Shown here: positions 1 to 13,200 of the stretch, in pieces
Numbering within the stretch: the first letter of the stretch is position 1
How the letters are laid out: the number at the start of each line of letters is the position of its first letter
Origin: Burkholderia ambifaria AMMD
GTDB lineage: Bacteria > Pseudomonadota > Gammaproteobacteria > Burkholderiales > Burkholderiaceae
DNA length: 64,000 nt
Reading direction: 5' to 3'
Assembly (NCBI RefSeq): GCF_000203915.1
Contig: NC_008390.1
Location: forward strand, 3,472,001 to 3,536,000
Made by a program: the position numbers and the translations under genes
The notes under the pieces: model-generated
Database searches by the model: none
What the model was told of the DNA's origin: nothing
Seen by the model: the letters and a program-made list of their open reading frames with translations, nothing else

Positions 1-217
1 TCCATGTCCCGTTTGCACCGACCACCACGCTTCCAACCTCGACGCCATCCACCAGAAGATGGATCGTCGATCCAGGATCGCCGCGACCGCTCACCGTCGG
101 CTTCGAGTCGTTGGTCAGGCCGCCGTTTTGGATCACGCCGGTGTGCGGCGGTACGTTGTCGGTGACTGCTTCGATTGTCGGACGCGACGGACGCGTCGTT
201 GCTTTCTGCTCTGCCAT
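1..217 (-). CDS. Ig-like repeat surface protein, N-terminal fragment
   Basis: Reverse-strand frame starting at ATG 217..215 and open to the window edge, giving the first 72 residues; the rest lies outside. An AAGG ribosome site sits 5-6 bases before the ATG. After a short Lys/Thr/Arg/Pro-rich leader, the residues follow the pattern of a bacterial Ig-like (BapA-type) domain: TGVIQNGG, then TNDSKPTVSG, a Gly-rich turn, DGVEVGS, and ANGTW at the edge. Proteins opening this way are usually long arrays of such domains exported as adhesins or biofilm proteins. No signal peptide is visible, which is common for type I secreted proteins. It lies downstream of, and on the same strand as, the adhesin and the OmpA-like lipoprotein. 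Domain type is seen; adhesin role is inferred. Confidence 0.72.
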   Translation of the reverse strand, partial: MAEQKATTRPSRPTIEAVTDNVPPHTGVIQNGGLTNDSKPTVSGRGDPGSTIHLLVDGVEVGSVVVGANGTW

Positions 218-324
218 TTTTACCTTCTAGTATCAGTCCAGGATGCCCCGGAGCCATCCGGACATTTCAATCCGCGCTCCGCGGCGACCGTCACCGGTGA
301 CCGCGGAGTCGTCAATCACGTTCG

Positions 325-1056
325 TTATGCCTTCTCGAGTTCGATTTCGACTCGTCGGTTCTGCGCGCGCCCTTCGGCCGTCGCGTTGCTGGCGACCGGC
401 TCTGCCGCGCCCTTGCCGACGGTCGTGAAGTGTTCCGCGTGCAGCCCGCCCGTGCGCAGGTACGTGGCCACCGCGCGCGCACGCGCCTCGGACAGTCGAA
501 CGTTATGTGCATGCGCACCCTGCGAATCGGTGTAGCCCGTGACCGTCACACGGCGAAATCGGGCCTCGCGATTCACGTCCAGAAAGCGATCGAGTTCCTG
601 GCGGGCGCTCGGCGTTAGCGCCGCGCTGTCGAACGCGAAGTTCGCGCTGCCCTGCAGCAGCACGTGACGCTGCGCGACGGGCTCGGCCGCCGGCTGCGCC
701 TGCACGACCGGTTGCGGTTGCGCGACGACAGGAGGTGCGACACTCGCCTGAGGCGGCACGCCGCACATGAACGTCAATTCGCGCGGATCGCCCATCGCGG
801 CGCCGCCACGAACGCGATCGACGGCCTGCAGCGGCGTAACCGGCTTGCCGGCACAGACTTTCTGCGCAGCCGCTTCACACGAGCGCGTGCTGGATACCAG
901 CCCCTCACATGTCACGCGAAACACGGGCCCTTGTTGATCGGTGGCCTTGATCGCCCGAACGGTATACGTCGGGCCGGATTGCGTCGCGCATGCGCTCAGC
1001 AGAACTACGAATGCGCCGAGCAGGCCCCGGCGAACAAAATGTTGTGGTGTTTTCAT
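325..1056 (-). CDS. OmpA-family peptidoglycan-binding lipoprotein
   Basis: A 243-residue protein with a lipoprotein signal peptide: basic N-terminus, hydrophobic stretch and lipobox LSAC with Cys23. Residues ~30-130 are a family-unassigned region ending in a Pro/Gln/Val-rich linker. Residues ~130-243 are an OmpA C-terminal domain, with FAFDSAALTP at its start, GYTDSQG containing the Asp that contacts diaminopimelate in this family, and QNRRVEIE containing the matching Arg. It should be tethered in the outer membrane and bind peptidoglycan. It is encoded 153 bases downstream of a giant trimeric autotransporter on the same strand. Related pairs exist elsewhere (TpgA with Ata in Acinetobacter), where the lipoprotein anchors or stabilises the adhesin; that role here is inferred. 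Confidence 0.88.
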   Translation of the reverse strand: MKTPQHFVRRGLLGAFVVLLSACATQSGPTYTVRAIKATDQQGPVFRVTCEGLVSSTRSCEAAAQKVCAGKPVTPLQAVDRVRGGAAMGDPRELTFMCGVPPQASVAPPVVAQPQPVVQAQPAAEPVAQRHVLLQGSANFAFDSAALTPSARQELDRFLDVNREARFRRVTVTGYTDSQGAHAHNVRLSEARARAVATYLRTGGLHAEHFTTVGKGAAEPVASNATAEGRAQNRRVEIELEKA

Positions 1057-1137
1057 GATGGTTCAGTCCGCTCGACGCGGACTCATGGAAATTGATCGGT
1101 GGAAATGGAGTCGCTTGCGCGTGGTGTGATGCGTGGC

Positions 1138-1202
1138 GTGGCGGGCGACAAGTGCCCGCCTGCCACGCATCAGGTGACGACGCGGGCCGAACGGCCCGCG
1201 TC
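1138..1202 (-). other. Tandem stem-loops between adhesin and lipoprotein genes
   Basis: Two inverted repeats lie in the 153-base gap. The first is a perfect 10-bp stem with a 4-base loop at 1179..1202, immediately after the adhesin stop codon. The second is a 7-bp GGCGGGC/GCCCGCC stem at 1140..1160. Neither is followed by a T tract in the minus direction, so they are not canonical intrinsic terminators. They could protect the 3' end of the adhesin mRNA or attenuate read-through into the lipoprotein gene. Confidence 0.5.
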
Positions 1203-1209
1203 AACCGCC

Positions 1210-4200
1210 TTACCACTGATACGACGCGCCCACACCGTAGGTATTGCCGCCGCTGCTGAGGCCGACGCCGGCGCGCATCTTCAGGTTCTCCGTGATGCGC
1301 GCTTCACCGCCCAGCGCGACTGCCTGATAGCCCTTGTACGAGCCGCCACCGATACCGAACGACAGCGCCTTGCCCGGATCGACGCCCGGAATCATCGTCA
1401 GCGCCGTGGCCATCGCGATACCGGAATAGGCATTACGCGAGATGTCGTTGATCTGGCCTTGCATACCGCCGAGTGCACGGTCGAACTGCCCCTTGCTGAC
1501 GGCATCCGTGGCCTTCACCCCGTCCGCGACGTTGACGATCCGGCGCTCGTGGCCGTCAGAGCCGACCGACACGGTGTTGGCCTCGGTCGCCTGCGAGCCC
1601 TGGCCCAGCGCAACCGAGTTGTCCGCACCGGACGACACCGACGCACCCTGGCCAAGCGCCGTGCCGTTGTCGGCCGACACCTTCGAACCGGCACCGATTG
1701 CCGCGGCGTTGTTCTTGCCATCGACGATCTGCGAGCCGGAGCCGACAGCGATGTTGCCGTTGCCGTTGCCCGGTTTCGCGGCGACGATCTCGGCGCTGTC
1801 CTTGCCGCTACCGCCCGTTCCACCGATCAGGTTGCTGCCGGACCCACCGTCGTTACCGCTGTTGTTGCCGCCAGGTGTGGTCACAGTGTTCAGACGTTCG
1901 TCGATATTGCTGACACGCCCTTCCAGCTTCGAGAACTGACCGTAGTTCACGGCGTCGTACTGGCTCTTGCCGTCCGCGACGTTCGTCAGCACTACCGGTC
2001 CCGTCGACAAGCCGTTGCCCAGCGTCACCGTGTTGAAATTCACGGTGCCGTCGCCGTTCTTGTCGTATGCGACAGCGCCGACCAGCTTCGTGGCCTCACC
2101 AAGGTTGTCCTGGATCTGCGTGACCCGGTTGTCGATGTTCGTCAGTGCGTCGCCTGCGTTGTGGAAGGTGTTGCCCCCCACGTCGTAGGTCGGCGCGACG
2201 ACCTTGCCGGTTTCCTCGTCGATCTTCGCACCGCCGCCGAGCGCATCGGTCACGCCACTCAACTGGCTGACGTTCACCGCATCCGTCGCAGCCTTGCCGG
2301 CCGCCACGTTGTGCAGGGCGACCGGAGTAGCCGCGCCGACACCGCCGAGCGTCACCGAACCGTAGTTCGTCGTGCCGTCCGCGTTCTTGTCGTAGACGAC
2401 CGCCGACTGCAGCTTGCCGTCTTCACCGACCAGGCCGGCCGAGCGCAGTTGTCGCACGTTGACCGCATCGGTCTCGTCGACACCGTCCGCGACGTTCTTC
2501 AGCATGACGGGCGCCGCGCCTGCGCCACCGAACGTGACAGCGGCATGCGTTGCGTCGTCGTACTGAACCGCATTCGCGACACCCTTCTCCAGCGTGTCGA
2601 TCTGCTTCGTGTGCGTCGACACGCGCTCGTCGACGTGCTTGAACGCGTCGCCGACGTTGTCGTACGTGTTCGTCAAGCCATCCGCCGCAGTCAGTTCATA
2701 CGTCGGCGCCGAGATGTCGCCGGTCACCGGGTCGAACTTCGCACCGCCGCCGAGACTATCCGCGATGCTCGACGCGAGGAAATTCACCTGACCGCCGTTG
2801 ACAGCCTCGGTGCTGAACTCGGCAAGCGAGCCGTCCGCGACGTTACGAAGCACCGTGCCCTTCGCGCCAGCCAACGTCACCGCTGCCTTGGTGGCGTCGT
2901 CATAGACGACCGCGTTCGGGTTCGTACCGTTGCCGGTGCCGCCCTCACGCTGCTCCAGCGCCTTGATGGCATCGCCGACCGACACATAATCCTTGCCGTC
3001 GACGTTGTAGACCGGCGAGGTAACCTTGCCGTCCGCATCAATGCCCGCACCACCGCCGATGATGTCGGTCACGCCCTTCAACTGCGACACGTTGACTGCA
3101 TCAGTCGATACCTTGCCGGCAGCAACGTTATGCAGCGCGACGGGGACGCCGGCGTTCATGCCACCGAACGTCACCGAAGCGAAGTTCGTGGTGCCGTCGG
3201 TGTGCGTATCGTAGGTCACGGCTGCAAGCGCCTTGCCGTTCTCGCCGATCAGGCCCGACGACTTCAGTTGCGACACGTTCACCGCGTCCATGTCGGCCGT
3301 ACCAGCCTTCACGTTCGACAGCGTCGTACCCGTCTGGCCGCCGGCCAGCGTCAGCTTGTCCTTCGACGCGCTGTCGTACACCACTGCCAGCGATTCGCCC
3401 GTCGTCTTGTCGATCACGCCGCCATCCGTCAGGGAGTCCTTCAGGTTGCCGAGGTTCTCGTTCGTCGCGAACAGTTGCGAGCCGTTCACCGCGTCCGTGC
3501 TCGTCGCCGACAGCGCACCGGCCTTCACGTTCGTCAGCGTCGTGCCGCCTTCGCCTGCCAACGTTGCCGACTTGTAGTTCGGCGTGCCGTCCGTGTTCTT
3601 GTCGTACGTCACTGCAGCACGCGACTTACCGTCCTCACCAACGAGGCCCGACGACTTCAGTTGCGACACGTTCACTGCGTCCGTGTCGGCCTTGCCTGCC
3701 GCAACGTTCGACAGCGTCGTACCGTTCTGGCCGGCCAGCGTCACCTTGTCCTTCAGCTCGCCGTCATAGGCCACCGCATTCGGATCCGTGCCGCTGCTGC
3801 CATCACCGCCACTCTTCGCCGCAGCCTGCAGCGCGTCGTTGACGTTGTGGTACTCCTTGCCGTCGATCGTGTACGTCGGTGCGGTCACGTCGCCGTTCTT
3901 GTCGAAGCCCGTACCGCCGGCAACCACGTCCGCGAGGCCCTTGAGCTGCGCGAGGCTGACTGCATCGGTGTCCTGCGTGCCCTTCGCGACATTGACGATC
4001 TGCCGTTCGGCGCCTGCCTTGCCGATCGACAGCGCATTCGCACGATTCGCGATCGAGTTGGCACCCAACGCGACGCTGTTCGAGGACAGCGCCTGCGAGT
4101 TCGCCCCGAGCGCGATGGCGTCGGCCACGTTCTGTTGCACGTTCGCATTCGTACCGATAGCGATGCTGTTCACGGTGCCCGCGTTCGTCATCGCCTTGTC

Positions 4201-7200
4201 GCCGATCGCGATCGAGCTCTTACCCACGGCTACCACGCCGTTGTTGCCGACCGCCACCGCGTTATCGGCGTTGGCTTTTGCTCGGGAACCGATTGCCAAC
4301 GCGCCTGCGCCGTTCGTCGTGACCATGCTGCCCATCGCGACCGCATACGGTTGATCAACCCCGGTCTGCGCAATACTGCCGATCGCCACCGAGTGATCCG
4401 AATTCGAGACCGCCTGCAGCCCGACCGCGATCGAATTGATCCCGCTGGCGCCACTCCCGACGCCAATGGCGGCGGCCGTGCCCATGTTCGGATTGCGACC
4501 GTTCATCGATGCAATGTTCGTCATGCTGCCGTCCGCGCCCAACCCTTCGACCGCGACGAAGCTGCCCGGCTTCGATTCGACGTCACGCACCATCCGCGTC
4601 ATCTTCGCGTCGAGCTTCGTATTGGCGGAATGCATCGCATCGGTCAGTTGCCTCATGTTGACGGCATCGGTGTCGTCGACACCAGCGGCGAGGTGAACGA
4701 CACGGCGCTCTTCACCGACGTTACCCACCGCAACGGTGTTGTCGTCGTCGGCGACGGAGTTGTAGCCGATTGCCACCGAGTTGACACCGTTCGCGCGCGA
4801 ACCCGACCCCAATGCCATCGCTTGCGGCCTGGTTGCCCACGCGTTCGCACCAATCGCGACGCTCTCGGGACCTCTCGCAATTGCCTCGCGACCTTCCGAG
4901 TTGACCTTGATGTACTTGAGCTTGATCGCACCGTTGACCAGCGAGTCTTCCAGATTGTTCAACTGGTCGACGTTTACTGCGTCTGTGCCGGCCTTGCCCT
5001 GTGCAACGTTCGACAGCGTCACCGGGCCCGTCGACTTACCGCCGCCCAGCGTCACCGAGTTGTAGTTCGGCGTGCCGTCGGTGTTACGGTCGTACGTCAC
5101 CGCGGCAATCGACTTGCCGTCTTCGTCAATCAGACCCGACGACTTCAACTGCGACACGTTCACCGCGTCCAGGTCGGCCGTACCGGCCTTCACGTTCGAC
5201 AGCGTCGTGCCCGTCTTGCCGCCGGCCAGCGTCACCTTGTCCTTCGACGTGCTGTCGTACACCACCGCCAGCGATTCGCCCGTCTTTTCGTCGATGACAC
5301 CACCATCCGTCAGCGCGTCCTTCAGGTTGCCCAGGCTCTCGTTCGTCGCGAACAGCTGCGAGCCGTTCACCGCGTCCATGCTCGTCGCCGACAGTTCGGC
5401 CGCCTTCACGTTCGTCAGCTTCGTGCCCGCCTTGCCCGCGAGCGTCACCGACTCGTGGTTCGCCGTGCCGTCCGTATTTTTGTCGTACGTGACCGCGGCA
5501 ATCGACTTGCCGTCTTCGCCGATCAGGCCCGACGACTTCAGCTGCGATACGTTCACCGCGTCCTTGTCCTCCTTGCCGTCTGCAACGTTCGACAGCTTTG
5601 TGCCGCCAACACCGGCCAGCGTCGCCGACGTGTACTTCGGCGTGCCGTCCGCGTTCTTGTCGTACGTGATTGCAGCACGCGACTTACCGTCACCATCGAT
5701 CAGGCCCGTCGACTTCAGCTGCGACACGTTCACCGCGTCCATGTCCTTCGTACCAGCCTTCACGTTCGACAACGTCGTACCGCCTTCGCCTGCCAGCGTC
5801 GCCGACGTGTACTTCGGCGTGCCGTCCGCATTCTTGTCGTACGTGATGGCAGCGCGCGACTTGCCGTCTTCGCCGATCAGGCCCGTCGACTTCAGTTGCG
5901 ACACGTTCACCGCGTCCTTGTCTTCCTTGCCGTCTGCAACGTTCGACAGCGTCGTGCCGCCAACACCGGCCAGCGTGGCCGACGTGTACTTCGGCGTGCC
6001 GTCCGCGTTCTTGTCGTACGTGATTGCAGCGCGCGACTTGCCGTCACCATCGATCAGGCCCGTCGACTTCAGCTGCGACACGTTTACCGCGTCCATGTCC
6101 TTCGTACCAGCCTTCACGTTCGACAACGTCGTACCGCCTTCGCCTGCCAGCGTCGCCGACGTGTACTTCGGCGTGCCGTCCGCGTTCTTGTCGTACGTCA
6201 CTGCAGCACGCGACTTGCCGTCTTCACCGATCAGGCCCGTCGACTTCAGTTGCGATACGTTCACCGCGTCCTTGTCCTCCGTGCCGTCTGCAACGTTCGA
6301 CAGCTTCGTGCCGCCAACACCGGCCAGCGTCGCCGACGTGTACTTCGGCGTGCCGTCCGCGTTCTTGTCGTACGTGATTGCAGCACGCGACTTGCCGTCA
6401 CCATCGACCAGACCCGACGACTTCAGCTGCGACACGTTCACCGCGTCCATGTCCTTCGTACCAGCCTTCACGTTCGACAACGTCGTACCGCCTTCGCCTG
6501 CCAGCGTCGCCGACGTGTACTTCGGCGTGCCGTCCGCGTTCTTGTCGTACGTCACTGCAGCACGCGACTTGCCGTCTTCACCGATCAGGCCCGTCGACTT
6601 CAGTTGCGATACGTTCACCGCGTCCTTGTCCTCCGTGCCGTCTGCAACGTTCGACAGCTTCGTGCCGCCAACACCGGCCAGCGTCGCCGACGTGTACTTC
6701 GGCGTGCCGTCCGCGTTCTTGTCGTACGTGATTGCAGCACGCGACTTGCCGTCACCATCGACCAGACCCGACGACTTCAGCTGCGACACGTTCACCGCGT
6801 CCATGTCCTTCGTACCAGCCTTCACGTTCGACAACGTCGTACCGCCTTCGCCTGCCAGCGTCGCCGACGTGTACTTCGGCGTGCCGTCCGCGTTCTTGTC
6901 GTACGTGATGGCAGCGAGCGACTTGCCGTCCTCGCCAACGAGGCCCGACGACTTCAGCTGCGACACGTTCACCGCGTCCTGGTCAGCCGTACCAGCCTTC
7001 ACGTTCGACAGCTTCGTACCGCCCTCGCCTGCCAGCGTCACCTTGTCCTTCTTCGCGGTGTCGTAGGCCACGGCCAGCGGGTTCAGGCCGCCTTCCACGT
7101 CGCGAAGTGCGTCCGTCAGTTGATCGACGTTCACCGCGTCCGTGCCCGCCTGACCCTTGGCCACGTTCGACAGCGTCACCGGGCCCGTCGACTTACCGCC

Positions 7201-10200
7201 GCCCAGCGTCACCGAGTTGTAGTTCGGCGTGCCGTCCGTCTTCTTGTCGTACGTCACCGCGGCAATCGACTTGCCGTCACCATCGATCAAGCCCGACGAC
7301 TTCAGCTGCGACACGTTCACCGCATCCATGTCGGCCGTACCGGCCTTCACGTTCGACAGCGTCGTGCCCGTCTTGCCACCGGCCAGCGTCACCTTGTCCT
7401 TCGTCGTGCTGTCGTACACCACCGCCAGCGATTCGCCCGTCGTCTTGTCGATGACGCCGCCATCCGTCAGCGTGTCCTTCAGGTTGCCGAGGTTCTCGTT
7501 CGTCGCGAACAGTTGCGAACCGTTCACCGCGTCCGTGCTCGTCGCCGACAGCGCGCCGGCCTTCACGTTCGTCAGCGTCGTGCCGCCGTCGCCCGCCAGC
7601 GTCGCCGACTTGTAGTTCGGCGTGCCGTCCGTGTTCTTGTCGTACGTGATTGCAGCGAGCGACTTGCCGTCCTCACCAACGAGGCCCGACGACTTCAGCT
7701 GCGACACGTTCACCGCGTCCATGTCGGCCGTACCAGCCTTCACGTTCGACAGCGTCGTCCCGGTCTTGCCGCCGGCCAGCGTCACCTTGTCCTTCGTCGT
7801 GCTGTCGTACACCACCGCCAGCGATTCGCCCGTCGTCTTGTCGATGACGCCGCCATCCGTCAGCGTGTCCTTCAGGTTGCCGAGGTTCTCGTTCGTCGCG
7901 AACAGTTGCGAGCCGTTCACCGCGTCCGTGCTCGTCGCCGACAGTGCACCGGCCTTCACGTTCGTCAGCGTCGTGCCGCCGTCGCCCGCCAGCGTGGCCG
8001 ACTTGTAGTTCGGCGTGCCGTCCGTGTTCTTGTCGTACGTGATTGCAGCGAGCGACTTGCCGTCCTCACCAACGAGGCCCGACGACTTGAGCTGCGACAC
8101 GTTCACCGCGTCCATGTCGGCCGTACCAGCCTTCACGTTCGACAGCGTCGTCCCGGTCTTGCCGCCGGCCAGCGTCACCTTGTCCTTCGTCGTGCTGTCG
8201 TACACCACCGCCAGCGATTCGCCCGTCGTCTTGTCGATCACGCCGCCATCCGTCAGCGTGTCCTTCAGGTTGCCGAGGTTCTCGTTCGTCGCGAACAGTT
8301 GCGAGCCGTTCACCGCGTCCGTGCTCGTCGCCGACAGTGCACCGGCCTTCACGTTCGTCAGCGTCGTGCCGCCTTCGCCCGCCAGCGTCGCCGACTTGTA
8401 GTTCGGCGTGCCATCGGTGTTCTTGTCGTAAGTGATTGCAGCACGCGACTTGCCGTCTTCACCCACGAGGCCCGACGACTTCAGCTGCGACACGTTCACC
8501 GCATCCATGTCGGCCGTACCAGCCTTCACGTTCGACAGCGTCGTCCCGGTCTTGCCGCCAGCCAGCGTCACCTTGTCCTTCGTCGTGCTGTCGTACACCA
8601 CCGCCAGCGATTCGCCCGTCGTCTTGTCGATCACGCCGCCATCCGTCAGCGTGTCCTTCAGGTTGCCGAGGTTCTCGTTCGTCGCGAACAGTTGCGAACC
8701 GTTCACCGCGTCCGTGCTCGTCGCCGACAGTGCACCGGCCTTCACGTTCGTCAGCGTCGTGCCGCCGTCGCCCGCCAGCGTCGCCGACTTGTAGTTCGGC
8801 GTGCCATCGGTGTTCTTGTCGTACGTCACTGCAGCACGCGACTTACCGTCCTCACCAACGAGGCCCGACGACTTCAGTTGCGATACGTTCACCGCGTCCA
8901 GGTCAGCCGTACCGGCCGCCACGTTCGTCAGCTTCGTGCCACTCTTACCCGCCAGTGTTGCCGATTGGTAGTTCGGCGTGCCGTCCTTGTTCTTGTCGTA
9001 CGTCACCGCGGCACGCGTGTCGCCATCCGCATCCACCAGGCCCGTGTTCGTGAACTGGTTCTTGATGTGCGTGATGTCGCCCGTGTTGCTTGCCACTCGA
9101 CCGTCCAGGTTCTCCAGCGCATCGCCTACCGTGTGGTAATCGACCTTCTTCGTATCGTCCGCCGGATCGGCCAGCGTGTACGTCGGCGCCTTCAGCTTGC
9201 CGTTTTCGTCCACTGCGGAGCCACCACCCAGCGCGTCCGCCACGCTCTGCGCCGTACCGTGCAGCTGCGAGCCGTTGACCGCGTCCTTGCTGTCCGCGCT
9301 CACCTTGCCCGCCGCGACGTTCGTCAGCGTCGTGCCCGTCGTGCCACCGGCCAGCGTCACCTTGTCCTTCGTCACGCTGTCGTAAGACACGGCCAGCGGG
9401 TTCATGCCGCCTTCCACGTCGCCGATCGCTTTCGTCAGCTGATCGACGTTCACCGCATCCGTGCCGGCCTTGCCCTGTGCAACGTTCGACAGCGTCACCG
9501 GGCCCGTCGACTTACCACCGCCCAGCGTCACCGAGTTGTAGTTCGGCGTGCCGTCCGTCTTCTTGTCGTACGTCACCGCGGCAATCGACTTGCCGTCACC
9601 ATCGATCAGGCCCGACGACTTCAGCTGCGATACGTTCACCGCATCCATGTCGGCCGTACCAGCCTTCACGTTCGACAGCGTCGTACCCGTCGTGCCAGCC
9701 AGCGTCACCTTGTCCTTCGTCGTGCTGTCGTACACCACCGCCAGCGATTCGCCCGTCGTCTTGTCGATCACGCCGCCATCCGTCAGCGTGTCCTTCAGGT
9801 TGCCGAGGTTCTCGTTCGTCGCGAACAGTTGCGAGCCGTTCACCGCGTCCGTGCTCGTCGCTGACAGCGCACCGGCCTTCACGTTCGTCAGCGTCGTGCC
9901 CGTCGTGCCACCGGCCAGCGTCACCTTGTCCTTCGTCACGCTGTCGTAAGACACGGCCAGCGGGTTCATGCCGCCTTCCACGTCGCTGATCGCTTTCGTC
10001 AATTGCTCGACGTTCACCGCGTCGGTGTTGGCCTTGCCCTGTGCAACGTTCGACAGCGTCACCGGGCCCGTCGACTTACCGCCGCCCAGCGTCACCGAGT
10101 TGTAGTTCGGCGTGCCATCCGTCTTCTTGTCGTACGTCACCGCGGCAATCGACTTGCCGTCACCATCGATCAGGCCCGACGACTTCAGCTGCGACACGTT

Positions 10201-13200
10201 CACCGCGTCCATGTCGGCCGTACCGGCCTTCACGTTCGACAGCGTCGTCCCGGTCTTGCCGCCGGCCAGCGTCACCTTGTCCTTCGTCGTGCTGTCGTAC
10301 ACCACCGCCAGCGATTCGCCCGTCGTCTTGTCGATGACGCCGCCATCCGTCAGCGTGTCCTTCAGGTTGCCGAGGTTCTCGTTCGTCGCGAACAGTTGCG
10401 AGCCGTTCACCGCGTCCGTGCTCGTCGCCGACAGCGCGCCGGCCTTCACGTTCGTCAGCGTCGTGCCGCCTTCGCCCGCCAGCGTCGCCGACTTGTAGTT
10501 CGGCGTGCCGTCCGTGTTCTTGTCGTACGTCACTGCAGCACGCGACTTACCGTCCTCACCAACGAGGCCTGACGACTTCAGCTGCGACACGTTCACCGCA
10601 TCCATGTCGGCCGTACCGGCCTTCACGTTCGACAGCGTCGTGCCCGTCTTGCCACCGGCCAGCGTCACCTTGTCCTTCGTCGTGCTGTCGTACACCACCG
10701 CCAACGATTCGCCCGTCGTCTTGTCGATGACGCCGCCATCGGTCAGCGTGTCCTTCAGGTTGCCGAGGTTCTCGTTCGTCGCGAACAGTTGCGAGCCGTT
10801 CACCGCGTCCGTGCTCGTCGCCGACAGTGCACCGGCCTTCACGTTCGTCAGCGTCGTGCCGCCTTCGCCTGCCAGCGTGGCCGACTTGTAGTTCGGCGTG
10901 CCATCGGTGTTCTTGTCGTAAGTGATTGCAGCAAGTGACTTGCCATCTTCACCGATCAGGCCCGACGATTTAAGCTGCGACACGTTCACCGCGTCCATGT
11001 CCGCCGTACCGGCCTTCACGTTCGACAGCGTCGTACCCGTCGCGCCACCGGCCAGCGTCACCTTGTCCTTCGTCGCGCTGTCGTAAGACACGGCGTTCGG
11101 GTCGGAGCCGCCGTTCTTCGCCATCGCGTCCAGCGCGTCGCCGACGTTGTTGTACGTCGTGTCGCCGACCTTGTACGTCGGTGCCGTGATGTTGCCATCG
11201 GTGCCGATGCCCGCGCCGCCGCCGAGCGCATTCGTCACGCCCGTCAACTGGCTCACGTTCACCGCGTCGTTGTTTTTAGTACCCTTTGCGACGTTGACGA
11301 TCTGGCGCTGGAGCGAATTCGACCCCACGGAGAGCGCATTGCCGCGATCGGCGACAGAATTGGCGCCCAGTGCGATGCCGCCGTTATTGCCCGACGCCAC
11401 ACTCGCGTTGGCACCCAGTGCAATGGCATCCGTGACGTTTTGCGCGACGTTGGCAGACTTGCCCATCGCGACGCTGTTCACGGTACCCGCCGCCGTCATC
11501 GCCTTGTCGCCGATCGCGATCGAGCTCTTGCCCACAGCTGCCACGCCGTTGTTGCCGACCGCCACCGCGTTATCGGCATTGGCCTTCGCGCGAGAACCGA
11601 TTGCCAGCGCGCCGGCACCATTCGTCGTAACCATGCTGCCCATCGCGACCGAATACGGCTGATCGACTCCCGTCTGGGCAATACTGCCGATCGCCACCGA
11701 GTGGTCCGAACTCGCGACCGCCTGCAAACCAACCGCGATCGCGTTGAGCCCGCCAGCACCACTCGCCACGCCGATGGCAGCAGCCGTGCCCATGGTCGGA
11801 TCGCGACCGTTCATCGATGCAATGTTCGGCGAGCTGCCGTCCGCACCCAACCCTTCGACCGCGACGAAGCTCCCCGGCTTCGATTCGACGTCACGCACCA
11901 TCCGCGTCATCTTCGCGTCGAGCTTCGTATTGGCGGAATGCATCACATTGGTCAGTTGCTTCATGTTGACGGCATCGGTGTCATCGACGCCATCGCTGAC
12001 ATTGACGATCCGGCGCGTCGCACCCACGTCACCTATCGACACGGTATTGGCGTCCGCGGCAACCGAGTTGACGCCGATCGCGATTGAGTTCACGCCCGAT
12101 GCCCGGGCGCCCGAACCGATCGCCAGCGTATCGACGTTCGTCGCATTCGCTTGCGAGCCGATCGCCACGCTGTTCTTGCCGAGCGCATTGGCCTGCATGC
12201 CGGCGGCATTGACCTTGATGTACTTCATGTTGAGCGTGCCGTCGCCGAGATCCTTCTTGATCTCGTCCTTGACGTCGCTCATGCCGCTTTGGAGCTGGGC
12301 TACGTTGACAGCGTCGGTGGCGGCCTGGCCCGTCGCGACGTTCTTCAGCGAAACCGGATTCGATGCACCCGCGCCGCCCAGCGTCACGCTCGTCTTGCCC
12401 GCGCCGTCATAGTGCACGGCGTTCGCGTCCTCGCCGCCGGCGCCGCCACCCGAGGCGGCCGCGGCCTGAAGCGCGTCCCCGACGTTGTTGAAAGTCTTGT
12501 CGCCGACCTTGTAGGTCGGCTTCGAAAGGGTGCCGTCCGCATTGACGATCGTTTGGCCACCGAGTGCGGACGCGACGCTCGACGACACGTCATACAGCTG
12601 GCCGCCGTTCACGGCGTCCTTGCTGGCCGATGCGACCTTGCCCGCCTTCACGTTCGTGACGACCGTACCGCCCGTGCCGCCCAGCGCAACGGTGCTCTTC
12701 GTCGCATCGTTGTACACGACCGCGAGCGACTCGCCGGTCGACGGATCGATCACGCCGCTATCCTTCAGCGACTGCTCGACATTGGTCACGCGGTTGTTGG
12801 TCGCAAACAGTTGCGCACCATTGACGGCGTCCGTGCTGTTCGCCGCCAACGTGGCCGCACGCACGTTGGTAAGTTTGACCGCGGCCGAACCAGTGCCGCC
12901 GAGGGTGACCGAGTTCTTCGTGGTGGAGTCGTACTCCACCGCGTTTGCGGAGCCGCCGCCGGATTCGGACGCCGCCAGTAGCGCGTCGCCGACGTTGTCG
13001 TAGGTCTTGGTGCCAATCGTGTACGCCGGTTTCTTGATGTTGCCGGTCGCGTCGACGGCAGCGTTACCGCCCAGCGTGGCGGTCACGTCCTTGAGCTGCG
13101 CAATGTTGACGGCATCGGTCGCCTGCGTGCCGCGCCCGACGTTGACGATCTGACGCTCGAAACCGGCGGTACCGACCGATACCGTATTGTCGCGGTCTGC

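Noticed and set aside
1099..9864. A 2921-residue open frame on the plus strand, antisense to the adhesin
   Set aside because: It is an Arg/Val/His-rich mirror of the tandem repeats. Repetition plus GC-rich codon bias keeps the antisense frame free of stops; no ribosome site, domain or signal supports it.
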